Source: Nitrosomonas ureae
GTDB lineage: Bacteria > Pseudomonadota > Gammaproteobacteria > Burkholderiales > Nitrosomonadaceae
Assembly (NCBI RefSeq): GCF_900108305.1
Contig: NZ_FNUX01000001.1
Location: forward strand, 62,001-126,000
Length of the DNA stretch: 64,000 nt
Direction: 5' to 3'
In this document: positions 19,417-28,077 of the stretch, piece by piece
How the letters are laid out: every line of letters starts with the position of its first letter
Position numbering within the stretch: position 1 is the first letter of the stretch
Notes under the pieces: model-generated
Told to the model about the DNA's origin: nothing
What the model saw: the letters and a program-made list of their open reading frames with translations, nothing else
The model's database searches: none
Program-made: the position numbers and the translations under genes

Positions 19417-19850
19417 CAATCAATCCTTGTTTCATTAATGGAAATTGCCGGAATTTGTCAAAAAATAAGCAACTCGCCATTCCAGATGCCTATCCCTGCC
19501 ATTCAATTAAGAACAATTTCACCCACCACCAATTATTTGAATTTTTTTCAACCCTGACCGAATCGGTCAGTGATCATTCAGCATTCCAGCATCGTTGATA
19601 CATGCAACCGACACAGACAGAATAGCCAATTCGTTATTCTACCAAAAACTAACGACAATAGCCGCCGCGTGCCAATAACAACCAACTGAGCAGTGTGAAA
19701 AAAGTCGATCAGAGAACCACACAGAATAGATTTAATAATTGCCTTTCAATTTACTTTTTTAGCCATTTATTATGATAACAATACATTTTTATAAATCAAA
19801 ATAATATTATATTAGATGTATATAACCATTTATTATTACCAGGTGCGCCC
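19417..19850. other. Divergent control region between the cys operon and cysB
   Basis: About 430 bases without a gene, between the minus-strand cys operon and the plus-strand LysR-type gene. It should hold both promoters. The notable element is the palindrome at 19554-19570; the last 150 bases before cysB are very AT-rich. Confidence 0.6.
19554..19570. promoter_or_regulatory. Operator-like palindrome CTGACCGA-A-TCGGTCAG
   Basis: Two perfect 8-base arms are separated by a single base, so it cannot form a good hairpin and suits a dimeric DNA-binding protein. It lies about 140 bases upstream of the small cys-operon gene and 280 upstream of cysB. The symmetry resembles TetR-family operators more than the half-sites of LysR regulators. 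The binding protein is unknown. Confidence 0.5.
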
Positions 19851-20783
19851 ATGAAACTTCAACAACTCCGCTATTTGTGTGAAACTGCTCGTCAGGATAT
19901 GAATCTATCCAGGGCAGCCAAGAATCTGCACACTTCTCAACCGGCCATCAGCAAACAGATCCAGATGCTTGAAAACGAGCTAGGCGTCGATATTTTTTTG
20001 CGCAATGGTAAACGTATCGTACAAATAACCCCGCCCGGGCAGCTGATCATAAAAACAGCCACCAGAATGCTCCGCGATGCCGATAATCTGAAGAAAATCG
20101 CGCAGGAATTTACCAATGAAGCAGGCGGAACACTAACAATCGCAACCACGCACACTCAGGCTCGCTACGCTCTACCGGCCGTAATCAAGCGCTTTACCGC
20201 GCGATATCCAAAAGTTAGACTTATCCTGCGTCAAGGCAGTCCGATGCAAATCTCAGCCTTAGTAACTTCCGGCGAAGCGGATGTCGCAATTGCCACAGAA
20301 GCCATTGAACACTTTCAGGAGCTGGTCATGCTGCCATGTTATGAATGGAATCGATGTGTCATTGTACCCCCCAAGCATCCACTCCTGAAGATAAAAAAAC
20401 TTACATTGGAAGCGATCAATCAATATCCCATCATTACTTATGACTTCGCTTTCACTGGCCGCTCAAAAATTAATCAGGCTTTTGCAAACTGTGGGCTGGA
20501 GCCTAATGTGGTATTGACGGCAATCGACTCAGACATCATTAAAACTTACGTAGAATTGGGACTGGGCGTTGGCATACTGGCCAATATGGCTTTTGATGCC
20601 AAACGTGACAAGAATCTAAGGTCTATTGATGCCAGTCACTTGTTTGAATCCAGCACAACGCGTATCGGCATAAGCCGCCATAGTTATTTGCGTGGTTATA
20701 TTTTCGATTTTATCGAAATGTTTGCACCTCATTTAAATTATGCAAGCATTCAGGCCAGATTGGAAAACAGTAAAAAAACATAG
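19851..20783 (+). CDS. cysB: LysR-family regulator of CysB type
   Basis: 310 residues. The N-terminal winged helix-turn-helix (MKLQQLRYLCETARQDMNLS, then AAKNLHTSQPAISKQIQMLE) is typical of CysB/Cbl, as is the length near 310-324. The C-terminal effector domain contains TTHTQARYALP, the CysB substrate-binding turn that contacts sulfate or acetylserine in homologues. Divergence from the cys operon supports control of sulfate assimilation. A paralogue such as Cbl cannot be excluded. Confidence 0.88.
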   Translation: MKLQQLRYLCETARQDMNLSRAAKNLHTSQPAISKQIQMLENELGVDIFLRNGKRIVQITPPGQLIIKTATRMLRDADNLKKIAQEFTNEAGGTLTIATTHTQARYALPAVIKRFTARYPKVRLILRQGSPMQISALVTSGEADVAIATEAIEHFQELVMLPCYEWNRCVIVPPKHPLLKIKKLTLEAINQYPIITYDFAFTGRSKINQAFANCGLEPNVVLTAIDSDIIKTYVELGLGVGILANMAFDAKRDKNLRSIDASHLFESSTTRIGISRHSYLRGYIFDFIEMFAPHLNYASIQARLENSKKT

Positions 20784-21211
20784 CGGATTCAGAAAATTCA
20801 AATTTTGATTCGCTATCAGGCCTACTGTCATTCTAATGGATCATCATCCCTGGCAATGGAGAACATTCACGATGTTTACGATATGCGCTACGCTCTTTTA
20901 GCACGATTAGGAATCTTCATTCGGTGCAGCATACCTTCTATCGTCAGGCGCGAATTGCGCCTGTTATACACAGTACAAATATACTACTGGGAATATGTAT
21001 TAATGTACTAATAGAAAAGGAGTAATTTCCTATGGATAGGTAATATTAGCTCGCCTAAAATGCACATATCGGTAGTTAAAAAAACAAGTAACTACCGTTT
21101 GTCGCAAGCAAGCTTAAATATGTACTAAAGATTCAACGAAGCTTGCCGAAACCAATGAAGTCTATTTCAACAAGTAGGCGATTGTTAACTTTAATCACAA
21201 AGGAAAAAATC
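20784..21211. other. Leader region between cysB and flp
   Basis: About 430 bases without a convincing gene; a 68-codon frame at 20805-21011 has no ribosome site and no protein-like features. It contains the cysB hairpin (20945-20963) and an inverted repeat GGTAGTTA...TAACTACC at 21071-21096 about 115 bases before the flp start, which could be a terminator-like or regulatory structure. The flp promoter must lie here. Confidence 0.5.
20945..20963 (+). terminator. Hairpin after cysB
   Basis: CAGGCGC and GCGCCTG form a perfect 7-bp GC-rich stem with a GAATT loop, about 160 bases after the cysB stop. Only a short TTAT follows, so efficiency is uncertain. Confidence 0.4.
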
Positions 21212-21382
21212 ATGGAAAAATTAGTACAAGGTATTAAAAATTTTTGGTATGACGAAGCAGGCGCTACTGCGGTTGAATATGGTTTGATGGTTGCGCTAAT
21301 TGCGGTGGCTATTATCGGCACAGTACGGGCTCTTGGCGTAGGCTTAGATGGATTATTTGCACAGGTAACGGCTGCATTATAA
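21212..21382 (+). CDS. flp: Flp-type pilin precursor
   Basis: A 56-residue precursor of the type IVb Flp pilus. ATG 21212 has AAAGGA upstream and gives a 17-residue leader ending DEAG. Cleavage there exposes ATAVEYGLMVALIAVAII, with Glu at +5 and Tyr at +6, the Flp signature, followed by a hydrophobic helix. The mature pilin is only 39 residues. A strong terminator follows, which can give flp more transcript than the downstream assembly genes. Confidence 0.95.
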   Translation: MEKLVQGIKNFWYDEAGATAVEYGLMVALIAVAIIGTVRALGVGLDGLFAQVTAAL

Positions 21383-21420
21383 TCACCGTCCAATTCTATT
21401 TAGTTGTTCTTTGTTTTAAG

Positions 21421-21453
21421 AGACCATCCATCGCTTGCTGGGTGGTCTTTTTT
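21421..21453 (+). terminator. Intrinsic terminator after flp
   Basis: AGACCATCCA pairs with TGGGTGGTCT (one G-T pair) around TCGCTTGC, followed by six T. This textbook terminator separates pilin from assembly genes. Confidence 0.9.
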
Positions 21454-21482
21454 AATCGTATAGATGAAAAATAGGGCTGGCT

Positions 21483-22034
21483 ATGCATCTTCTAACGATA
21501 AATGTTTTGTTACTGTTGCTTTCTGTCGCAGCTTGGCAGGATTTTCGTAGTTACCGCATCAGCAACACGCTTGTTTTCTCAGGTGCATTACTGGGTGTCC
21601 TATTAAACACTTTCTTGCCTGTAGGGATAGGATTCACTGAATCACTAATGGGATGGGGCATCGGATTGCTACTGTTGCTGCCACTCTATCTGCTGCGCAT
21701 GATGGGTGCCGGAGATGTCAAGCTCATGGCCATGGTCGGGGCATTTGTCGGGACGAATGACATCATTAGCGTATTCCTGTACACCCTGATTGCTGGCGGC
21801 ATCATTGCATTGGTTGTCGCATTGCAGCGAGGAGTATTACGTAGATTGATGGATAATTTCATCTTCATGTTCTTGTCGGTATTGTCAGTCAATAAATCCA
21901 AGCCTTCAAAAGATAATCTTTCCGTGCTTGAAGAAGCTCCGGACTCTGTCGGAAAACTGCCTTACGGCATAGCAATAGCAGTGGGAACCATAACTTCCTT
22001 GGCGATTAATCACTCAACGCTAATGATTGATTAA
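21483..22034 (+). CDS. tadV: A24 prepilin peptidase (TadV/CpaA)
   Basis: 183 residues with about five to six hydrophobic segments. Both aspartates of the A24 aspartic protease are visible: WQDFRSYRISN after the first helix and GAGDVKLMA. It cleaves the Flp and pseudopilin leaders at the inner membrane. The protein lacks the N-terminal methyltransferase domain found in PilD, so it should cleave but not N-methylate. First gene of the tad assembly operon after the flp terminator. Confidence 0.93.
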   Translation: MHLLTINVLLLLLSVAAWQDFRSYRISNTLVFSGALLGVLLNTFLPVGIGFTESLMGWGIGLLLLLPLYLLRMMGAGDVKLMAMVGAFVGTNDIISVFLYTLIAGGIIALVVALQRGVLRRLMDNFIFMFLSVLSVNKSKPSKDNLSVLEEAPDSVGKLPYGIAIAVGTITSLAINHSTLMID

Positions 22035-22106
22035 CAGAAAGACTGAAGAAATAGCAACAGAACCATTGATTAGCTTCACAAATAATCTCTTTATAGGATA
22101 CTACCA

Positions 22107-22727
22107 ATGAGTACACTCCCTATCATTCTGCAATCCAGTCGATTCAATTTATATAGCGGTGCATTACTGGCAGCATTCTTTGGTATTTTCGCTTATGCGC
22201 ATTTCTTAGTGTTTCTGGATACAGGTAAATTATCACTGCTGCTGATCATTATTTCTGAAGCATTAACAACAGTTTTTTTTATTTTCCGCAGTAACCCAAA
22301 AACTGTTTCAGTGATTCCATCCGACTGGGTCGTAGCAATTATCGGTTCATTTGCACCGCTTTTTTTACGGCCAGCCGATTACGGGGTTTTGCCGCAAGCA
22401 GAAATATTGATCGCACTGGGTACAATACTGCAAATTGCCGGTCTTATCTCTCTCAATCGAAGTTTCGCCATTGTGGCCGCCAAACGTGAAATCAAAACGG
22501 GATGGATGTACCGTATGGTTCGCCATCCCCTCTATGCCAGTTATTTTTTGATATTTGGCGGTTATGTTTTAGTGCATACCACTACCATGAATCTGATTCT
22601 TTACTTAGTAACGATGAGTTTTCTTTGTTTGCGTATTTTCAGGGAAGAAAGACACCTGTCTCTTGATCCGGCATATCGCCACTATATGTTGAAGGTGCGG
22701 TACCGGATTATTCCGTATATCTTCTAA
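22107..22727 (+). CDS. ICMT/phospholipid-methyltransferase-like membrane protein
   Basis: 206 residues with about five membrane segments. The C-terminal half shows RMVRHPLYASYFLIFGGYVL and EERHLSLDPAYRHYMLKVRY, the RHPxY and EE-x-L...Y-x-x-Y pattern of the isoprenylcysteine carboxyl methyltransferase/PEMT family, which uses S-adenosylmethionine at the membrane. It lies inside the tad locus between prepilin peptidase and cpaB, which is not part of the standard Tad set. The substrate is unknown; see findings. Confidence 0.85.
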   Translation: MSTLPIILQSSRFNLYSGALLAAFFGIFAYAHFLVFLDTGKLSLLLIIISEALTTVFFIFRSNPKTVSVIPSDWVVAIIGSFAPLFLRPADYGVLPQAEILIALGTILQIAGLISLNRSFAIVAAKREIKTGWMYRMVRHPLYASYFLIFGGYVLVHTTTMNLILYLVTMSFLCLRIFREERHLSLDPAYRHYMLKVRYRIIPYIF

Positions 22728-22818
22728 AATAAGTCTCGCCAATAAAAACCTGCCAAACGGAATTAGCCGTAAATTACCGCTCTCTTCCTGAAATAGTCCC
22801 ACCGAAATACTCACTACA

Positions 22819-22847
22819 ATCAAACCATCAAATGTAGATGGTTTGAT
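22819..22847. repeat. Perfect inverted repeat, 11-bp arms
   Basis: ATCAAACCATC, loop AAATGTA, GATGGTTTGAT. It lies between the methyltransferase gene and cpaB. There is no T-run, so it may be an RNA structure or protein site rather than a terminator. Confidence 0.6.
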
Positions 22848-22894
22848 TGAAAGTGGAAATCAAAATATTCCATAAAGTTTAGCCACGCTATTCC

Positions 22895-22919
22895 GTAGCT
22901 TTAAAAAGACTAAAGCTAC
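22895..22919. repeat. Perfect inverted repeat, 9-bp arms
   Basis: GTAGCTTTA, loop AAAAGAC, TAAAGCTAC, about 46 bases before cpaB. A second hairpin close to the one at 22819; the pair may form a processing or attenuation region. Confidence 0.55.
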
Positions 22920-22965
22920 CAATAATGTACTGAACTAATGACTAAAAGATTTTAGGAATGCAAAT

Positions 22966-23787
22966 ATGAAAAATACCCGAGCGCTTTTGATGATTCTGGT
23001 TTCACTGTTACTTGGATTGGTGGCTGTAGCGGTTGCAGGTAAATGGATCCATGAGAAGACACGTGTTGATGCATCAACGGTATTTGTCGCGATGCGCGAT
23101 ATTGATGCCGGCACACGACTGGCCCACGATATGCTGAAGAAAACAGATTGGCCAAGTGGCAGCATTCCCATCGGTGCATTTCAAGAAATTGAACTGCTGG
23201 AAAACCGTGTACTTAAAACGCATCTGGTGGCCGGAGAACCCGTTCTGGAATCCAAATTGGCCCCAATTGGCACCTCAGGCGGCCTATCGGGGGTGATTGC
23301 AGAAGGCAAGCGGGCTATTACAGTGCGAGTGAATGATGTCATTGGCGTAGCCGGTTTCGCATTACCTGGCAACCTGGTGGATATTCTGGTCAGCGCCAAG
23401 GATGAAAACCAGAAACCATTCTCGAAGCTGGTGCTGGAACAGATTCTAGTACTTGCCATCGCACAAGATGTCGGTCGTGATGATACCAAGCCTAAGGTAG
23501 TCACAGCCGTGACGTTAGAGGTATCTCCTGAGCAAGCCGAAACCCTGGATCTTGCCCGCAGTATCGGCACACTTTCTTTGGCACTGCGCAATCAGGTCGA
23601 TGGCCATCCTACCGATACACAGGGAAGACGCATTTCTGATCTACTCAAGCAACCCGCGCCAACCACGACAGCACCGGCCGAGCAGAAAACTGTTTATCGT
23701 TCCAGAGAACCGCAGTATGAATCTATTGCGATTATCCGTGGATTGAATAAAACCGAAACCAAATTGACAGAAGGAAAAGGCAAATGA
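22966..23787 (+). CDS. cpaB: Flp pilus assembly protein CpaB/RcpC
   Basis: 273 residues. An N-terminal membrane anchor (LMILVSLLLGLVAVAVAG) is followed by an SAF-like domain (FVAMRDIDAGTRLAHDMLKK) and the RcpC/CpaB core with KRAITVRVNDVIGVAGFALP and GNLVDILVS, the family signature. It is periplasmic and thought to stabilise or modify the secretin pore. Its stop overlaps the secretin start by four bases (ATGA). Confidence 0.93.
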   Translation: MKNTRALLMILVSLLLGLVAVAVAGKWIHEKTRVDASTVFVAMRDIDAGTRLAHDMLKKTDWPSGSIPIGAFQEIELLENRVLKTHLVAGEPVLESKLAPIGTSGGLSGVIAEGKRAITVRVNDVIGVAGFALPGNLVDILVSAKDENQKPFSKLVLEQILVLAIAQDVGRDDTKPKVVTAVTLEVSPEQAETLDLARSIGTLSLALRNQVDGHPTDTQGRRISDLLKQPAPTTTAPAEQKTVYRSREPQYESIAIIRGLNKTETKLTEGKGK

Positions 23788-25460
23788 AGCGACTGTTCAT
23801 CAACAACTTTCTGATAGCGACCATCAAGAGTTATTCTCGTATTCTTCTGCCTGTTGGCTTGGCTTCATTAATGATTCTGCAATCACCTGCACATGCTCAG
23901 ACAACGATACTCGCTAAATCCATTCCGTCTCTCGCGGAACAAAAAATGTTGCCCGAGCATTATCTATCGCAAACGGGTGCTGCCAAAATGAATGTCACAT
24001 TGGGCAAATCAACATTGCTGAAATTACCCAACGCCATTAAACGGATATCGGTGGGTAGTCCCAGCGTGGCTGATGTCATGTTAATCAATCCGCAGGAAGT
24101 TTATATCCTGGGCAAGATTGTCGGCATGACTAATATTACGCTATGGACAAGAGACGGCAAGACAACCGTTATTGACGTCACCGTGCTCATGGATGTAACG
24201 GCATTAAAGCATCAATTGCAGGCAATTATGCCCGACGAGAAAGATATTCAAATCACTGCAGCAGGTGATTCACTTATTGTGTCAGGCATGGTATCGAATA
24301 CATTAAAAGCTGACCGGATTATCGCGCTGGCTGATGCCTTTGTTCGTACTTCGGTACTTAATATGATGATGAATCTTCAAAGTAACCAACCCGATGCTGA
24401 CGGACAAGCAGGCGGTGGTGGTGGGCAAGGGGGAATGCAGGCGATGCAAATGCTGCGGCAAGGTTCGCAAAATGAAGCAAATTCTCCGGGTGCAGGTTCT
24501 GGTCTCGGTAATTTTAAAGTGATTAATTTACTAGGGGTTCGTGATCACCAGCAAGTCATGCTGGAGGTAAAAGTTGCTGAAGTGAACCGAACCGAAGCCG
24601 AGAAACTGGGTTTTGATTTTCAAGGTGCGATGAGAAAAACCGGAAGCGCCTGGACTCAGGTGATGGCAGGTTTAATCGGAGGCAGCCCGGCAAGCTTACT
24701 GCTAGGGAAGAATCTACCTACTTCAACCCTTTTAGGCGGTGCAAGCGAGGGAGGCTCTTTCTTAATTGATGCTGAGAAAACGGATAACGTCATAAAAGTC
24801 CTTGCTGAGCCGAATATTGTTGCGATTAGCGGTCAGGAAGCCAGTTTTCTGGTGGGGGGCGAAATCATGATTCCTGTCACTTCAGGCGTGGGGGGTGCTG
24901 TCAGGCTGCAATCCAAGCAGTTTGGCGTCGGATTAATTTTCCTGCCTACAGTTTTGGAAGAAGGCCGGATCAATTTAAGAGTCAACCCGGAAGTCTCTGA
25001 GTTGGTATCATTTCAGCAAGTTGCTTCGACGGGCTTGGGTGCCATTGTGGCAGTGCCGACTTTCAAGACGCGCCGTATTTCAACGACTGTTCAACTGCGC
25101 GATGGCCAATCACTGGCGATCGGTGGATTATTACAGGACAACTTCAAAGAACAAATCAAACGCTTCCCGATGCTGGGAGAAGTGCCGGTGCTGGGTGCCC
25201 TATTCAGCAGCAGTAATTATCTGATGGATAAAACCGAGTTGATGATTATCGTCACGCCACGTCTGGTACAACCATTGCAGCCGGATCATGCCATACCAAC
25301 CGATGCATTTATACGGCCAGGACGCGGAGAGCTCCTAATTCAAGGAAGACTGGAACGGGAAACTGATCCGTCAGACAACAGGGATGCACCACAGTATATG
25401 ATTGAGCAACCTAAAGGTCCGTCAGGTGCTGCTGAGCCCAGTGGATTTCAAATGAAATAA
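23784..25460 (+). CDS. rcpA: Secretin RcpA/CpaC of the Tad system
   Basis: 558 residues forming the outer-membrane channel for the Flp pilus. A signal peptide ends near SPAHAQ. A pilus-formation N-terminal domain carries KSTLLKLPNAIKRISVGSPS, and a BON-like repeat (MPDEKDIQITAAGDSLIVSG) follows. A Gly/Gln-rich linker is near residues 208-240. The secretin core is VPTFKTRRISTTVQLRDGQS, LAIGGLLQDN and TELMIIVTPRLV. Translationally coupled to cpaB. Confidence 0.96.
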   Translation: MKRLFINNFLIATIKSYSRILLPVGLASLMILQSPAHAQTTILAKSIPSLAEQKMLPEHYLSQTGAAKMNVTLGKSTLLKLPNAIKRISVGSPSVADVMLINPQEVYILGKIVGMTNITLWTRDGKTTVIDVTVLMDVTALKHQLQAIMPDEKDIQITAAGDSLIVSGMVSNTLKADRIIALADAFVRTSVLNMMMNLQSNQPDADGQAGGGGGQGGMQAMQMLRQGSQNEANSPGAGSGLGNFKVINLLGVRDHQQVMLEVKVAEVNRTEAEKLGFDFQGAMRKTGSAWTQVMAGLIGGSPASLLLGKNLPTSTLLGGASEGGSFLIDAEKTDNVIKVLAEPNIVAISGQEASFLVGGEIMIPVTSGVGGAVRLQSKQFGVGLIFLPTVLEEGRINLRVNPEVSELVSFQQVASTGLGAIVAVPTFKTRRISTTVQLRDGQSLAIGGLLQDNFKEQIKRFPMLGEVPVLGALFSSSNYLMDKTELMIIVTPRLVQPLQPDHAIPTDAFIRPGRGELLIQGRLERETDPSDNRDAPQYMIEQPKGPSGAAEPSGFQMK

Positions 25461-25473
25461 GGAGGAGATTATT

Positions 25474-25782
25474 ATGAACAAATTTTCTATCAAAGTAACT
25501 TTATGTTTGCCAATCATGATGCTGGTATTAACTGCTTGTGTCGCATCTCCCCCGAAGCGGATGGATGCCAGATTCGGTAATGCTTTTGGCATGGCAAAGG
25601 CGCAGCAAACCGTGAATCCTGATGCATCGCTGAACACAGCACCGGTTAGAGGAATTGATGGTCAAGCCGGCGATGCCATATTCGATAATTACCGGGAATC
25701 CTATGCTACTCCCAAACCACCGGCTCGTGGTGCGCTGGATGTAGGAACCAGTGGCGGTAGCAGCGGCAGCGGCATGCAGTAA
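25474..25782 (+). CDS. Small Tad lipoprotein (CpaD/RcpB position)
   Basis: 102 residues with a lipobox (VLTAC, Cys at about 22), a proline-rich mature part and a Gly/Ser tail. A strong AGGAGGAG ribosome site precedes it. It sits directly after the secretin, where CpaD or RcpB is encoded in other tad loci, but it is much shorter than these and shows no clear similarity. A secretin pilotin role is inferred from position alone. Confidence 0.75.
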   Translation: MNKFSIKVTLCLPIMMLVLTACVASPPKRMDARFGNAFGMAKAQQTVNPDASLNTAPVRGIDGQAGDAIFDNYRESYATPKPPARGALDVGTSGGSSGSGMQ

Positions 25783-25840
25783 TAATTTACAAGTTATCTA
25801 TCGGCATTGAAATTGGCAGTCACCATCAGAAGGATTGGTT

Positions 25841-27118
25841 ATGCGCAGCATGAATACTCCTAGCTTAGGAAAAAGATATCAAGGTAATCTAAACATCGAA
25901 AAAGAGCGCGGTGTCGTCGCTATTATGGTGGCGTTATCTATGGCGGTGTTGATTGGTTTTGTCGGGCTTGCACTGGATCTGGGTAAACTTTTCGTGACCA
26001 AATCAGAATTGCAGAACAGTGCGGATGCCTGTGCATTGGCGGCTGCACGGGAATTGACAGGTGCCAGCACGAATCAATTGACGCTTGCCGAAGCAGCGGG
26101 CATAACGGCAGGAATCAGCAACAATGTTCAATTTCAGAATGATCCCGTTACTGTCAATGCCGATGATGTCACTTTCAGTGAAACGCTCAACGGCACTTAT
26201 CTGACCAAAGACGCAGTGGCGAATGTGCTGACAATGAGATTTGCACGCTGCACTGTCCAGCGCACAGGTATTGCCAATTGGTTTGTACAGGTGCTGGGTA
26301 TTGGTGACCAGCAGGTCAGTGCAACGGCCGTGGCCAGCCTTGTTCCCGGCCAGACAACTTGTGCGGTTCCTGCCGGGGTTTGTCAAGCGGATATAGCAGC
26401 AGCGGTACCGGGCACTTGGATACAAGGCGTGCTCGGACCCAGTGGTGATCTGACGGGTGGATTCAAATGGATCGACTACTCTCCACCCGGTGGGGGGGCA
26501 TCTGAACTAAGCGATTTATTGACAGGAACAGGATCCTGCAATCTTCCAGCAGTTGGAAGTATTGTGGGACAAGGTGGCGTGATTTCTTCCTTGTCAAGAG
26601 CCTGGAATAGCCGTTTTGGTATTTACCGGAATCCTGTTGAAGATACGCCAGGGCAGCCGGGATTTGCAGTGCCCGATAAAACAGGTTTTGCTTATACGGA
26701 AGTCACATGGCCCAGTCAATTCAATGCATTTAGTGACTTTGCAACACATAGAGGAAATCCTCCGGCTGCCTATCAAGGTGATGGCGCTACTGGTTTAAAT
26801 GCTCAAGGTGGTGGAGCTGTAACTGTGGATCCAACATTTCTCCAGCAGCATGGAGCGGATCGCAGACTGGCTACTGTGGCTGTAGTAGATTGTGACGTAC
26901 TGAACGCTGGTGGACCCACTGCGCCCGTATTATCCTGGGCATGTATATTGATGCTGCACCCTATCAATTTTAATTCGGGTGGCAGTGGCACTGGAGCAGA
27001 CCGAATGTATGTTGAATATCTAGGGCAATCGAATGATCCACTGAGTCCTTGCGCATCATCGGGCGCTGTTGGTGGCCCAGGCAGTGTAGGGCCATTGGTG
27101 CCGGCCTTAGTGCAGTGA
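25841..27118 (+). CDS. tadG: TadG-like pilus assembly protein
   Basis: 425 residues from ATG 25841, which has AGAAGG seven bases upstream; a TTG six bases earlier is less likely. RGVVAIMVALSMAVLIGFVG and LALDLGKLFVTKSELQNSAD form the TadG/TadE-like N-terminal helix with ALAAARELTG after it. The rest is a Gly/Ser-rich periplasmic region with several cysteines that may pair. No von Willebrand A motif was seen, unlike long TadG proteins. Confidence 0.85.
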   Translation: MRSMNTPSLGKRYQGNLNIEKERGVVAIMVALSMAVLIGFVGLALDLGKLFVTKSELQNSADACALAAARELTGASTNQLTLAEAAGITAGISNNVQFQNDPVTVNADDVTFSETLNGTYLTKDAVANVLTMRFARCTVQRTGIANWFVQVLGIGDQQVSATAVASLVPGQTTCAVPAGVCQADIAAAVPGTWIQGVLGPSGDLTGGFKWIDYSPPGGGASELSDLLTGTGSCNLPAVGSIVGQGGVISSLSRAWNSRFGIYRNPVEDTPGQPGFAVPDKTGFAYTEVTWPSQFNAFSDFATHRGNPPAAYQGDGATGLNAQGGGAVTVDPTFLQQHGADRRLATVAVVDCDVLNAGGPTAPVLSWACILMLHPINFNSGGSGTGADRMYVEYLGQSNDPLSPCASSGAVGGPGSVGPLVPALVQ

Positions 27119-27131
27119 GTTTACGAACGTT

Positions 27132-27614
27132 ATGGCTATCCTTATGAATAAAAGAAATATTCAATTAAACCCAAGAACCATGCGTGGTTCCGTAGCGGTT
27201 GAGCTGGCATTGCTTTTAATTCCATTGATTGTATTAGCTCTGGGTGTTGCGGAATTTGGCCGTGCGATGTATCAATATAATACTGTGGTTAAAACAGTCC
27301 GTGATGCTGCCCGCCTACTATCCCAGCATAGCCCAAGCGATACTGCCAACTATCCAGAAACAGAAGCGCGATGCCTGGTTGTGCATGGTTCAGCGGACTG
27401 TTCGGGGTCGGCGCTTTTGCCCGGATTAACTATAGGCATGGTGGGAATTGCATCATCCACGACGACCACTGGAGCAGGCGCCAGCATCAATCTGGTGACG
27501 GTCACTGTGACAGGCTACACTTTTAACTTTGTCTTCAATCCATTGGTTTTCTTCGGCAGCAGCATGACTACCCTACCGTTTGATCCTATCCAAACTACCA
27601 TGAGGCAGCTATGA
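27132..27614 (+). CDS. tadE: TadE-like pseudopilin
   Basis: 160 residues. MRGSVAVELALLLIPLIVLA carries a prepilin-type cleavage site after Gly with Glu at +5, then EFGRAMYQYNTVVKTVRDAA, the conserved TadE stretch. The C-terminal part is beta-rich and periplasmic with a cysteine pair (EARCLVVHGSADC). It overlaps the next gene by four bases. Confidence 0.92.
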   Translation: MAILMNKRNIQLNPRTMRGSVAVELALLLIPLIVLALGVAEFGRAMYQYNTVVKTVRDAARLLSQHSPSDTANYPETEARCLVVHGSADCSGSALLPGLTIGMVGIASSTTTTGAGASINLVTVTVTGYTFNFVFNPLVFFGSSMTTLPFDPIQTTMRQL

Positions 27615-28048
27615 GACGAATCCATTTAGCGGCTAGTCAATTTTCACAGCGGGGTGTTGCGGCTGTAGAGTTTGCCATCATTGCCGTAATACTGTTCACA
27701 TTGTTATTCGGCATCATGGAATTTGGCCGCGTACTGTTCATGATGAATGCTACGACAGAAGCAACTCGTTTGGGCGCTCGTTTGGCAGTAGTTTGTGATC
27801 AGAATGATACCGTCATCACCACGAAAATGGTGAATTTAGCAGGCTTCTTAAATCCGGGTAATATTAATGTTACATACAGCCCGGGTGGGTGTGATCCAAT
27901 TTCGTGCCGCTATGTAACAGTTAGCGTGACTGGGTTAACTGTGCAGTCACTTGTTCCGTTAATACCTATCAATTTTCAGATGCCTGGTTTCTCAACGACG
28001 TTGCCGCGCGAGAGTATGTCGAGTCTTAACAATCCGGTATGCACTTAG
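27611..28048 (+). CDS. tadF: TadE/TadF-like pseudopilin
   Basis: 145 residues. QRGVAAVEFAIIAVILFTLL gives a cleavage site with Glu at +5, followed by FGIMEFGRVLFMMNATTEAT. Like its neighbour it should be processed by TadV and serve as a minor pilin. Cysteines at CDQND and the CDPISC segment may pair. TadF is assigned by order; sequence alone says TadE superfamily. Confidence 0.88.
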   Translation: MRRIHLAASQFSQRGVAAVEFAIIAVILFTLLFGIMEFGRVLFMMNATTEATRLGARLAVVCDQNDTVITTKMVNLAGFLNPGNINVTYSPGGCDPISCRYVTVSVTGLTVQSLVPLIPINFQMPGFSTTLPRESMSSLNNPVCT

Positions 28049-28077
28049 AACCTATTGAAAATTAGAGGAAAATAAAA

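Noticed and set aside
20805-21011. 68-codon open frame after cysB
   Set aside because: No ribosome site, composition unlike protein, and it contains the cysB hairpin.
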